The notes under the pieces were generated by a model that was given only the letters and a program-made list of their open reading frames with translations, had not been told where the DNA came from and did no database searches. This document shows, piece by piece, positions 1 to 7,638 of a DNA stretch of 10,327 bases. The stretch is from Bacteroidota bacterium (GTDB lineage: Bacteria; Bacteroidota; Ignavibacteria; Tepidaquicellales; Tepidaquicellaceae). The position numbers and the translations under genes were made by a program. The stretch lies in the NCBI GenBank assembly GCA_003519545.1, contig DOWN01000168.1:1-10327 (forward strand), written 5' to 3'. The stretch's first letter is position 1. The number at the start of each line of letters is the position of its first letter.

Positions 1-1010
1 CTTCTGAAACTGAGAATTTAAAAAACTCATCTAATTTATTGTTTATTTATTTTTTGATAAAGAATATAAAACTTTATGTCAACGTAAAGACTTATCAGTC
101 TATGTATAGCACTAATGACCCGGAGAACATTAAAAACACTATTGACAGTATCTTAAACTCATTTGATAAAACGAAAATAAAAGAATTGTTTACGTTAAGA
201 GATAAAGATTATTCTTTCATTTATACTATATACGTAAATTTATTTAAAATGTATTCCGATTCAGATAATCCGAAACATTTTGTTGAAATGAAAAATGATT
301 TAAATAAAAATCTTGATAAATTTATAATTTTTGAAAAAAGATATCTTGTTCAGTCTATGATTGACTATTGCATACAGGCAAGAATTGATAATATCAAAGG
401 AGTTGATTTTACAAATGAGTTAATTAAACTTTATGAACTTCAGTTAAACAAAAAATTATATATAGATTCTGAATCAACTTACCTTTCTCTTAACTTATTC
501 AGAAACATTCTCATTTTTGCACTTAATGCCGATAAATTAAAATGGGCTAAAAAATTTGTTAATATTTATTCAAACAGATTGAATCCTGAATTAAAAGAGG
601 ATGTTGTTAATTACTCACTTGCAAGAATTAATTTTACTGAAGGTAATTATTCACAGGCACTTAGTTATTTCAATGAAATCAGAAACAATAATTTAAACCT
701 GAGAATTGATGAAAGAAATATGTCTCTTATAATTCATTATGAACTTGGAAATTTTCAATTGCTTGAGAGCACAATTCCCTCTCACAGAAAATATTTCAAA
801 CAGAATAAAGTTCTTTCAAAAGACAGAAAGAAAACATATTTGAATTTTAATACTTATTTCAGCAGAATTGTAAGACTATATGGTTACAGAAATCACATCT
901 ATATAAATAGATTCATAAAAGAAGTAAAAAGCGAGAATAATCTTCTTTTCAGAGACTGGTTCCTGAAGAAAGCAAATGAATTGTTACAACAAAGAAGATT
1001 GACCGCTTAA
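1..1010 (+). CDS. Hypothetical TPR-like helical protein, 5' end missing (partial)
   Basis: I do not recognise a named function. The reading frame stays open with no stop from base 3 to the TAA at 1008-1010, so the gene probably begins outside the window. The TTG at 39 is therefore more likely an internal Leu codon than a start. About 335 residues are visible. They are Lys-, Asn- and Leu-rich and look wholly helical, with no signal peptide or membrane segment in the visible part. A stretch around bases 609-680 (LARINFTEGNYSQALSYF) has the small/large residue spacing of a tetratricopeptide repeat. Similar C-terminal regions, with a TPR-like hairpin followed by a YFKQNK-type segment, recur in uncharacterised Bacteroidota proteins as I remember them. 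A scaffolding or protein-binding role is a guess from the TPR character. An 81-base gap holding a weak hairpin separates it from murI. Confidence 0.7.
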   Translation, partial: SETENLKNSSNLLFIYFLIKNIKLYVNVKTYQSMYSTNDPENIKNTIDSILNSFDKTKIKELFTLRDKDYSFIYTIYVNLFKMYSDSDNPKHFVEMKNDLNKNLDKFIIFEKRYLVQSMIDYCIQARIDNIKGVDFTNELIKLYELQLNKKLYIDSESTYLSLNLFRNILIFALNADKLKWAKKFVNIYSNRLNPELKEDVVNYSLARINFTEGNYSQALSYFNEIRNNNLNLRIDERNMSLIIHYELGNFQLLESTIPSHRKYFKQNKVLSKDRKKTYLNFNTYFSRIVRLYGYRNHIYINRFIKEVKSENNLLFRDWFLKKANELLQQRRLTA

Positions 1011-1034
1011 AGTTCGTTTAAATTTTTTATATGC

Positions 1035-1062
1035 AGATTTTAATATATATTTTTTAAAATCT
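1035..1062 (+). terminator. AT-rich hairpin between the TPR-like gene and murI, possible weak terminator
   Basis: A perfect 9-base inverted repeat (agattttaa at 1035-1043, ttaaaatct at 1054-1062) encloses a 10-base loop. The stem has only two G-C pairs, and a clean T-run does not directly follow, since the next bases are catttgag. It could be a weak terminator for the upstream gene or chance in AT-rich DNA. Confidence 0.3.
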
Positions 1063-1070
1063 CATTTGAG

Positions 1071-1078
1071 TATTTTTG
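1071..1078 (+). promoter_or_regulatory. Possible Bacteroidota-type -7 box upstream of murI
   Basis: The sequence tatttttg fits the TAnnTTTG -7 element of the Bacteroidota primary sigma factor. No matching TTTG -33 element lies about 20 bases upstream. Transcription would begin only about 7 bases before the TTG start of murI, giving a nearly leaderless message. Chance occurrence in AT-rich DNA is a real alternative. Confidence 0.22.
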
Positions 1079-1091
1079 TAAAAAATTTGAA

Positions 1092-1907
1092 TTGACATTC
1101 ACTCCCTCTCCTAAAAATCCAATCGGTATATTTGATTCCGGTATCGGTGGATTAACAGTTGCTAAATCAATTTTTGAACAATTACCTTCCGAAGATGTTA
1201 TTTATCTCGGAGATACAGCCAGACTTCCCTACGGTACAAAATCCAGAGAAACAGTAATTCTTTATTCAATTGAATGCGTAAAATTTTTACTTAAGAAAAA
1301 AGTAAAAATGATTGTAGTTGCCTGCAATACTGCATCATCTGTTGCGATTCCTTTTCTTAAAAAAATTACAAAAATTCCTGTAATCGGAGTAATCGAACCC
1401 GGTTCATTTGCAGCAGTAAATAATTCAAAAAATAATAAAATCGGTGTTATCGGAACGCACGGAACTATTAAAAGCGGAGCATATGATTATAACATTCAAA
1501 AACTTAATAAAAGAATTAAAGTATTTTCGCAACCGTGCAGTTTATTTGTCCAGTTAGCAGAAGACGGATGGATTGATAACAAAGTAACCGAATTAGTTTG
1601 CAGAGAATATTTAAACCCACTCAAAAATAAAAATATAGATACGGTTATTCTCGGATGCACACACTACCCTGTTCTTAAAAAAAGTATTCAAAAAACACTT
1701 GGGAATAAAATTAAACTGATAGACTCCGGGCATGAGACTGCCAAAGAAGTCAAAAGTATTCTGAATAAAAAAAACCTTACAAATAATACAAACAAAAAAG
1801 GAACACATAAATTTTTTGTAACTGACTTCCCAAATAAATTCAAAGAAATCTCTGAAACATTTCTCAGTAAAAAAATTTCGGATGTTAAAAAAATAAAAAT
1901 AAATTAA
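1092..1907 (+). CDS. murI: Glutamate racemase
   Basis: MurI interconverts L- and D-glutamate in the cytoplasm without cofactor and supplies D-Glu for peptidoglycan stem peptides. The 271-residue product is close to the usual family length. Visible signatures are PIGIFDSGIGGLTV (residues 10-23, with the conserved Asp15), GDTARLPYGTKS (40-51), VACNTAS (76-82) carrying the first catalytic Cys78, and LGCTHYP (187-193) carrying the second catalytic Cys189 and His191. Both catalytic cysteines are present, so the enzyme should be active. The start is TTG; the frame upstream runs back to a TAA at 1041-1043 with no ATG, and TTG at 1092 places the protein nine residues before the conserved PIGIFDSG block, as is normal. 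No Shine-Dalgarno is seen. pyrE begins 2 bases after the stop, so the two are probably co-transcribed. Confidence 0.96.
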   Translation: MTFTPSPKNPIGIFDSGIGGLTVAKSIFEQLPSEDVIYLGDTARLPYGTKSRETVILYSIECVKFLLKKKVKMIVVACNTASSVAIPFLKKITKIPVIGVIEPGSFAAVNNSKNNKIGVIGTHGTIKSGAYDYNIQKLNKRIKVFSQPCSLFVQLAEDGWIDNKVTELVCREYLNPLKNKNIDTVILGCTHYPVLKKSIQKTLGNKIKLIDSGHETAKEVKSILNKKNLTNNTNKKGTHKFFVTDFPNKFKEISETFLSKKISDVKKIKIN

Positions 1908-1909
1908 AA

Positions 1910-2488
1910 ATGACACAACAAGATGTATTGGAAGTTTTCAAAAAAACGGGTGCATTACTTGAAGGTCACTTTATATTGACTTCCGGTTTTCACAGTCCAA
2001 ATTATTTTCAGTGTGCTAAAGTTTTACAATACCCTGAATTTAATACATTGTTCGCTTCTGAAATTATTAAGTCTTTCAAAGATGAAGAGATTGATACTGT
2101 AATCGCCCCAGCAATAGGTGGGATTGTATTGGCTACCGAGATAGGTCGTCAATTAAATAAAAAATCAATTTTCACTGAAAGACAAAATGACAAAATGACT
2201 TTGAGAAGAGGATTTGAAATTAATGTAGGAGAAAAGTTTTTAGTGTGCGAAGATGTGGTTACAACCGGCGGGAGTGTTTTTGAAGTGATTGATGTTGTAA
2301 AAGAACACGGTGGAATTGTGTCCGGAGTGGGATTCATAATTGACAGAAGTAATGGAACGGTAAATTTCGGAGTTAAACAAAAATCACTTGCAACGCTTGA
2401 AGTGATAAAGTTTGCTGAAAATGAAATTCCCGACTGGTTAGAAAAAATTCCGGTAACAAAACCGGGATCAAGAGGATTAAAAAAATAA
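1910..2488 (+). CDS. pyrE: Orotate phosphoribosyltransferase (Thermus/Bacteroidota type)
   Basis: PyrE transfers the phosphoribosyl group of PRPP to orotate to give OMP, the fifth step of de novo UMP synthesis, in the cytoplasm. The 192-residue protein has the N-terminal LTSGFHSPNYFQCAKVLQYP block (residues 23-42), the flexible-loop region TERQNDKMTLRRGFEI (89-104) with the Lys and Arg residues expected at the active site, and the type I phosphoribosyltransferase PRPP motif VCEDVVTTGGS (112-122) with its acidic pair Glu-Asp. The pattern resembles the subfamily known from Thermus and Bacteroidota rather than the enterobacterial form. The ATG follows the murI stop after only 2 bases, which suggests translational coupling. 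No Shine-Dalgarno is visible, only an A-rich stretch before the start. Confidence 0.95.
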   Translation: MTQQDVLEVFKKTGALLEGHFILTSGFHSPNYFQCAKVLQYPEFNTLFASEIIKSFKDEEIDTVIAPAIGGIVLATEIGRQLNKKSIFTERQNDKMTLRRGFEINVGEKFLVCEDVVTTGGSVFEVIDVVKEHGGIVSGVGFIIDRSNGTVNFGVKQKSLATLEVIKFAENEIPDWLEKIPVTKPGSRGLKK

Positions 2489-2579
2489 AGTAAAAATTCG
2501 CTCATTTAAAATTTTGTTAATAATGAGTATTTTGTAAATATTTCCCAACCTTAATTTTAAAAATAACTTAATTATAAGA

Positions 2580-3728
2580 ATGGATTTTAATTTATCAGAA
2601 AGAGAACTTGAAGTAAAAAAATTAGCACGTGATTTTGCTGAAAATGTAATAAAACCTGTAATTATGCAATATGACGAATCACAGGAATTCCCGATGGATA
2701 TTGCAAAACAAATGGGAGAAATGGGCTTTTTAGGAATTATATTTCCTGAAGAGTATGGTGGAGCAGGATTTTCTCCATTAGAATACTGTATTATTATAGA
2801 AGAGATTTCGAGAATTGACCCATCAATGGGACTGACGATTGCCGCTCATAACGGTTTATGTACAAATCATATTTACTCTTTTGCAAATGAGAATTTAAAG
2901 AAAAAATATCTTCCCGATTTAACTTCAGGGAAAAAACTTGGAGCATGGGGTTTGACAGAAAATGTATCCGGAAGTGATGCGGGATCTATGGCTTCAGTCG
3001 CAGAAAAGAAAAACGGGAAATATATTTTAAACGGTTCTAAAATTTTTATCACACACGGAAGTGTTGGTGAGACTGCAGTTGTTACGGCTGTAACAGATAA
3101 GTCAAAAGGTAATAACGGAATTTCTGCTTTTATTATTGAGAAAGGATGGAAAGGTTTTTCAACAGGGAAAAAAGAAAATAAACTCGGAATGAGATCCTCA
3201 GATACAGCCGAATTAATTTTTGAAAATGTCGAGATTCCTGAAGAAAATCTTATCGGAGAAGAAGGTCAGGGTTATAAACAGGCATTGCAAATATTAGATG
3301 GCGGGAGAATCGCAATTGCCGCTTTATCAGTCGGGATTGCACAAGGGGCTCTTGATGCTTCGTTGAAATATTCTAAAGAAAGAAAACAATTCGGTAAAAC
3401 ATTATCAGAGTTTCAGGGAACTCAGTTTAAACTTTCAGATATGGCAACTGAACTGGATGCGGCGAGACTTTTGACTTACAGAGCAGCGTGGACAAGGATG
3501 CAAGGAAGAGATATAAATTTACCTGCGGCTATGGCTAAATACTACGCAAGTGAAATTGCTACCAAAGCAACAAACGAAGCGATACAAATACACGGCGGAT
3601 ATGGATTTATAAAAGAATTTCCGGTTGAAAAACTTTACAGAGACGTTAAACTTATGACAATAGGCGAAGGAACTTCTGAAGTTCAAAAGATGATTATTGC
3701 AAAAAATATTCTTAAAATGTTTAATTAA
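2580..3728 (+). CDS. Acyl-CoA dehydrogenase (short-chain/butyryl type)
   Basis: This FAD-dependent enzyme introduces the alpha-beta double bond into acyl-CoA thioesters, passing electrons to electron-transfer flavoprotein, in beta-oxidation or butyrate-type metabolism. The 382-residue length matches the short-chain and butyryl-CoA family. The first family signature is at residues 124-136 (GLTENVSGSDAGS). The second is QIHGGYGF followed by the KLYRD segment, about 337-356, which binds FAD. The catalytic base is Glu363 in GEGTSEVQ, at the position used by short-chain and butyryl-CoA dehydrogenases rather than the isovaleryl or long-chain position. Chain-length preference cannot be settled from the sequence. 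The ATG at 2580 starts directly at the conserved N-terminal helix. A 91-base gap separates it from pyrE, and a strong terminator closes the unit. No electron-transfer flavoprotein genes lie nearby. Confidence 0.94.
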   Translation: MDFNLSERELEVKKLARDFAENVIKPVIMQYDESQEFPMDIAKQMGEMGFLGIIFPEEYGGAGFSPLEYCIIIEEISRIDPSMGLTIAAHNGLCTNHIYSFANENLKKKYLPDLTSGKKLGAWGLTENVSGSDAGSMASVAEKKNGKYILNGSKIFITHGSVGETAVVTAVTDKSKGNNGISAFIIEKGWKGFSTGKKENKLGMRSSDTAELIFENVEIPEENLIGEEGQGYKQALQILDGGRIAIAALSVGIAQGALDASLKYSKERKQFGKTLSEFQGTQFKLSDMATELDAARLLTYRAAWTRMQGRDINLPAAMAKYYASEIATKATNEAIQIHGGYGFIKEFPVEKLYRDVKLMTIGEGTSEVQKMIIAKNILKMFN

Positions 3729-3749
3729 AAATTAATTCTAAAACTTATT

Positions 3750-3778
3750 ATGCCCGTTAACTGCGGGCATTTTTATTT
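3750..3778 (+). terminator. Intrinsic terminator after the acyl-CoA dehydrogenase gene
   Basis: A perfect 7-base GC-rich stem (atgcccg at 3750-3756, cgggcat at 3764-3770) with the 7-base loop ttaactg runs straight into ttttattt. It lies 21 bases past the dehydrogenase stop and has the classic form of a Rho-independent terminator. It ends only 8 bases before the ftsY ATG, so it also sits where a leader for ftsY would be expected. Confidence 0.85.
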
Positions 3779-3786
3779 ATAATACT

Positions 3787-4725
3787 ATGTCATTCTTTGA
3801 TAAATTTAAAAGATTAAAAGATTCACTCGTAAAAACTAAAGATGATCTCTTCGGAAAAGTTAACAGACTTGTTAATGCAAAGAGAAAAATTGATGATGAG
3901 TTTCTGGAAGAACTCGAAGCAATTTTTATCTCTGCCGATATTGGTTATGATACTACTGAAATTATTATTGAAAATATAAAGAAACGTGCGAAGTCTGATA
4001 TGTATGAATCAGAAGAGGAATTGAATGAGTTAATATATTCGGAAATTAAAAATATATTTGCGGAAAATCTGTCGGAATTTAAAAGTTATGATTTTGAAAC
4101 CGAAAAAAAACCTTTTGTGATTATGATTGTGGGAGTAAATGGTGTAGGAAAAACAACTTCAATCGGTAAACTCGCATACAATTTTAAAAATGCAGGTAAA
4201 TCTGTTTTGATTGGTTCAGCCGATACTTTCAGAGCGGCAGCAAATGATCAGTTAGAAGTCTGGGCAAAGAGAGCAGGTGTTGATATCATTCAAAAACCTC
4301 AAACAAAAGATCCTGCAAGTGTTGCATTTGATACAGTCAAAGCAGCAAAAGAAAAAAATATTGATGTCGTTATTATTGATACTGCCGGACGATTGCATAA
4401 CAAAACTCATCTGATGGAAGAATTGAAAAAGATTAAAAGAGTGATGCAAAAAATTGTTCCGGATGTTCCTAATGAAATATTTCTTGTTATTGATGCAACA
4501 ACAGGTCAAAATGGTTTAAATCAGGCAAAAGAATTTTCAAGTGCTCTTGAAGGTTTAACAGGAATTATTTTAACAAAACTCGATGGAACTGCTAAAGGCG
4601 GAATAGTTATAAAAATTAATAATGAAATGAAAATTCCTGTCAGATTTATTGGTGTTGGGGAACAAATAGATGATTTACAGATTTTTGATAATGATAATTT
4701 TGTAAAAGCATTATTTGAAAAATAA
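3787..4725 (+). CDS. ftsY: Signal recognition particle receptor FtsY
   Basis: FtsY is the membrane-associated GTPase that receives ribosome-nascent chain-SRP complexes and hands them to the Sec translocon. The 312-residue protein is the compact NG form: an amphipathic N-terminal helix (MSFFDKFKRLKDSL, a likely lipid-binding segment), the helical N domain to about residue 105, then the GTPase G domain. Motifs seen are the P-loop GVNGVGKTT (116-124, the FtsY rather than Ffh version), DTFRAAANDQL, DTAGRLHN (198-205), TKLDGTAKGG (263-272), and the C-terminal DLQIFDNDNFVKALF tail typical of FtsY. The long acidic A domain of the E. coli protein is absent, as in many bacteria. The start codon is 8 bases past the upstream terminator, and the last 11 bases overlap mutL, indicating coupled expression. 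Confidence 0.96.
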   Translation: MSFFDKFKRLKDSLVKTKDDLFGKVNRLVNAKRKIDDEFLEELEAIFISADIGYDTTEIIIENIKKRAKSDMYESEEELNELIYSEIKNIFAENLSEFKSYDFETEKKPFVIMIVGVNGVGKTTSIGKLAYNFKNAGKSVLIGSADTFRAAANDQLEVWAKRAGVDIIQKPQTKDPASVAFDTVKAAKEKNIDVVIIDTAGRLHNKTHLMEELKKIKRVMQKIVPDVPNEIFLVIDATTGQNGLNQAKEFSSALEGLTGIILTKLDGTAKGGIVIKINNEMKIPVRFIGVGEQIDDLQIFDNDNFVKALFEK

Positions 4726-6547
4726 TATTAAAATATTATCTCAGGCGTTATCAAATAAAATAGCGGCAGGTGAAGTCGTGAACCGTCCGGAATCCGTCGT
4801 GAAAGAACTGATTGAAAATTCACTTGATGCAGGTGCTACAGATATACATCTAATTATTAAAGACGCAGGTAAATCATTAATTCAGGTTATTGATAATGGT
4901 TATGGAATGAACGAAGATGATGCTAAAATGAGTTTTATGAGACACTCAACTTCAAAAATTAATGAGTTTGAAGATTTAGAAAATCTAATGACACTCGGAT
5001 TCAGAGGTGAGGCACTCGCATCAATTTGTTCAGTTGCTCAGATTGAAATGAAAACAAAAACCGGTGATGAAGATTTAGGGACTCTCATAAGAATTGAAGG
5101 AAATGAATTCATTGAAGTTTCAAAAACTTCTTGCGAAAAAGGAACATCAATTGCCGTAAAAAATTTATTTTATAATACTCCGGGAAGAAGAAATTTTCTT
5201 AAATCTAATCATACAGAATTTAAACATATATATGAAACGTTTATAAAAATTGCGGTATCTAAGCCGGAAATTTCATTTACTTTTTATAACAATGACGAGA
5301 AAATTTTTGATTTAAAAAAAGAGACTTTAATAAACCGTATAAGAGATATTTTTACTGAAAGATTTGCAGAAACTTTGATTCCTGTGAATTATGAACACAG
5401 CATAATAAAATTAAACGGTTATATTTCAAAACCGACTTTTACTAAAAAAGCAAAACAGGATCAGTATTTATTTTTAAACGGGCGAATGATTTATAACAGA
5501 AATTTGAACTTTGCTGTTTATTCAGGATATGATGATTTAATTGATAAAGGAGATTATCCTTCATTTTTTTTATTTATAGATATTATCCCTTCAAAAGTAG
5601 ATGTAAATGTTCACCCTTCAAAACATGAAGTAAAATTTGAAGATGAAAGTGCAGTATTTGGATTTGTGAGAAAAGGGGTTAAGGAAGCATTGAAAAAAGC
5701 GGATTTGATTTTTGAAGTTCGGTTTGAAGATGTTCTTGATTTGGGAAACACTGAAGAGAGATTATCAATGAGTAATCCTGCAGAACAAGAGTCAAAATTT
5801 AATTTTAAAAAGAATTATACTCAAAATAACGAATACAATTCACCTAAAATAAATTCCGGGGCTAAAATTCATTCTATCCTGGAAGCGTCAAAACTTTTTA
5901 CGGAAAAAAAAGAAGATGAATCGAAGAATGAAGATAATCAGAAACATATAATTACTCATAAATCAAAACCTGTAGAAGAAAAATTTAATATCTGGCAATA
6001 TAATCTTAAATATATTCTTTGTCAGACTGAAACAGGTCTTATGATTATCGATCAGCATGCCGCACACGAAAGAGTTTTATACGAAAAAGCATATTCATCA
6101 CTTGAAGCACAGTCATCTTTTTCTCAGCAGTTATTAATTCCTGTCAGAATTGAACTGACTAATATTGATTTTAAAATTGCTGAAGAACTTAAAAATGAAC
6201 TACAGAATCTTGGATTTAATTTTGTGTTAACTAAAAATAATTTTGTTGAATTAACAGGACTTCCCTCTGATGTAAGAATCGGAAATGAAGAAAAAATTTT
6301 TCAGGAATTACTGGATCAATATAAAGATTATGAACTAAAACTCAATCTTGAAAAGAGAGATAATTTAGCAAAATCTTATGCTTGCAGATCTGCAATAAAA
6401 TCCGGTGACAGACTCACAATTCCTGAAATGACAAACCTTATTGATAATTTATTTGCTTGCAAAATGCCATACGTATGCCCACACGGAAGACCAACAGTCA
6501 TCAGAATTACCACAGAAGAATTAGACAGAAGATTTAGCAGAACCTAA
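4715..6547 (+). CDS. mutL: DNA mismatch repair protein MutL, with endonuclease motifs
   Basis: MutL couples mismatch recognition by MutS to strand removal. The 610-residue protein has an N-terminal GHKL ATPase domain with ELIENSLDAGAT (31-42; general base Glu31 and Mg-binding Asn35), DNGYGM (60-65) and GFRGEAL (95-101). A charged, low-complexity linker spans roughly 345-415, and a C-terminal dimerisation and nuclease domain follows. The C-terminal domain carries DQHAAHERVLYE (446-457), an exact match to the metal-binding DQHA(x)2E(x)4E endonuclease motif, plus ACRSAIK (556-562) and CPHGRP (588-593). This MutL should therefore nick DNA itself, as in organisms without MutH. The start is TTG at 4715, inside the end of ftsY. 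A stop at 4703-4705 excludes anything further upstream, and the conserved IKIL block follows within five residues, so TTG is the only sensible start. Confidence 0.96.
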   Translation: MKNNIKILSQALSNKIAAGEVVNRPESVVKELIENSLDAGATDIHLIIKDAGKSLIQVIDNGYGMNEDDAKMSFMRHSTSKINEFEDLENLMTLGFRGEALASICSVAQIEMKTKTGDEDLGTLIRIEGNEFIEVSKTSCEKGTSIAVKNLFYNTPGRRNFLKSNHTEFKHIYETFIKIAVSKPEISFTFYNNDEKIFDLKKETLINRIRDIFTERFAETLIPVNYEHSIIKLNGYISKPTFTKKAKQDQYLFLNGRMIYNRNLNFAVYSGYDDLIDKGDYPSFFLFIDIIPSKVDVNVHPSKHEVKFEDESAVFGFVRKGVKEALKKADLIFEVRFEDVLDLGNTEERLSMSNPAEQESKFNFKKNYTQNNEYNSPKINSGAKIHSILEASKLFTEKKEDESKNEDNQKHIITHKSKPVEEKFNIWQYNLKYILCQTETGLMIIDQHAAHERVLYEKAYSSLEAQSSFSQQLLIPVRIELTNIDFKIAEELKNELQNLGFNFVLTKNNFVELTGLPSDVRIGNEEKIFQELLDQYKDYELKLNLEKRDNLAKSYACRSAIKSGDRLTIPEMTNLIDNLFACKMPYVCPHGRPTVIRITTEELDRRFSRT

Positions 6548-6558
6548 ATAAAACTTTA

Positions 6559-7638
6559 ATGTTTAACGTTAACAGTAATATAAATAAAGCATTTACGATT
6601 GACAGTTCAATCTATGATTCAAAAGAAATTTTTGAGTTATCTAAAGAGAAAATTTTTTCAAAAACGTGGCAATATGTCTGCGAAAGAGACCATATAAAAA
6701 CACCCGGGCAATGTTTCCCTTTTAGTTTCATTGATAATTATATAGATGAGCCCTTACTTTTGACAAGAGATGAGAGTGATCAACTGCATTGTTTTTCAAA
6801 TGTTTGTACTCATAGAGGTAATATTCTGGTTGAAAATCCTTGCAATGTAAAAAATTTAAAATGCAGGTATCATGGCAGAAGATTTGATTTAAATGGAAAG
6901 TTCAGAGGGATGCCTGAATTTGAAAAAGCAGAAAATTTCCCTACTGAAGAAGATAATTTAACAAAAGTTTCATTCGATACCTGGCAAAATTTTATTTTTG
7001 CGAGTTTAAACCCTGTTGCCCCATTAAAATCTTTCATAAAGGAAATGCAGGATAGAATGTATTGGTTTGATTTCGACAGTTTAAAATTTGATTCTTCAAG
7101 GTCAAGAGATTATTTAGTTAAAGCAAACTGGGCATTATATGTTGAAAATTATCTTGAAGGTTTTCACATACCTTATGTTCACAGTTCGTTAAATGCTGTT
7201 TTAGATTATGGTGATTATTCTCAGGAGATATATGCAAACTCAAATTTACAACTTGGTATAGGTAAAAAAGGAGAAGAAAATTTTATTCTTCCTTCAGGTC
7301 ATATTGATGAGAATAAAAATATTTGTGCTTATTATTATTGGGTTTTTCCTAATATGATGTTTAACTTTTACCCTTGGGGTGTTTCCATAAATATCGTTAA
7401 ACCTATCGAAGTAAATTTAACAAAGGTTTCATTTCTCACTTTTATTTCAGACGTTACAAAATTAGATAAAGGAGCAGGAGCCGGATTAGACAGAGTGGAA
7501 CGCGAGGATGAGTCAATTGTGGAAGCGGTTCAAAAAGGTGTTAAATCGAGATTTTACAAAAGAGGAAGATTCTCCCCTACCCGCGAGCAGGGGGTTCATC
7601 ATTTCCAAAGATTATTGTGTGATTATCTGAATCAATAA
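6559..7638 (+). CDS. Rieske non-heme iron oxygenase, alpha-subunit type
   Basis: This looks like the catalytic subunit of a Rieske-type oxygenase, related to the ring-hydroxylating dioxygenase and choline/carnitine monooxygenase superfamily. The substrate is unknown. The N-terminal Rieske [2Fe-2S] site is Cys83-x-His85 (CTHRG) and Cys102-x2-His105 (CRYHG) with 16 residues between. The C-terminal catalytic domain has VENYLEGFHIPYVH (195-208), giving iron ligands His203 and His208 and the bridging acid Glu200. A later REDESIVEAVQKG segment contains Asp317 as the likely third ligand. Length (359) and domain order are normal. The residue after YHG is Arg107 where a Trp is usual. No ferredoxin, reductase or beta subunit lies nearby, so redox partners must be elsewhere. 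It starts 11 bases after mutL and its stop overlaps the convergent E1 gene by 7 bases. Confidence 0.88.
   Translation: MFNVNSNINKAFTIDSSIYDSKEIFELSKEKIFSKTWQYVCERDHIKTPGQCFPFSFIDNYIDEPLLLTRDESDQLHCFSNVCTHRGNILVENPCNVKNLKCRYHGRRFDLNGKFRGMPEFEKAENFPTEEDNLTKVSFDTWQNFIFASLNPVAPLKSFIKEMQDRMYWFDFDSLKFDSSRSRDYLVKANWALYVENYLEGFHIPYVHSSLNAVLDYGDYSQEIYANSNLQLGIGKKGEENFILPSGHIDENKNICAYYYWVFPNMMFNFYPWGVSINIVKPIEVNLTKVSFLTFISDVTKLDKGAGAGLDRVEREDESIVEAVQKGVKSRFYKRGRFSPTREQGVHHFQRLLCDYLNQ

Noticed and set aside
1611..1916. Minus-strand open frame inside murI
   Set aside because: It is a Phe-rich shadow of the Lys-rich coding strand of murI with no recognisable motif.
2149..2505. Minus-strand open frame inside pyrE
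   Set aside because: It lies opposite a firmly identified gene; Ser/Thr/Pro-rich composition is that of an antisense shadow.
2501..2527. Inverted repeat ctcatt/aatgag between pyrE and the acyl-CoA dehydrogenase gene
   Set aside because: Only 6 pairs with a 15-base loop and no T-run; too weak to call a terminator in AT-rich DNA.
3778..3783. tataat sequence just before ftsY
   Set aside because: As a -10 box it would place the transcription start inside the ftsY coding region, past its conserved start codon.
4252..4509. Minus-strand open frame inside ftsY
   Set aside because: Cys/Phe/Asn-rich antisense shadow of the GTPase domain.
5750..5960. Possible gene break in the middle of mutL
   Set aside because: The frame stays open; the low-complexity, charged stretch is the normal flexible linker between MutL domains.
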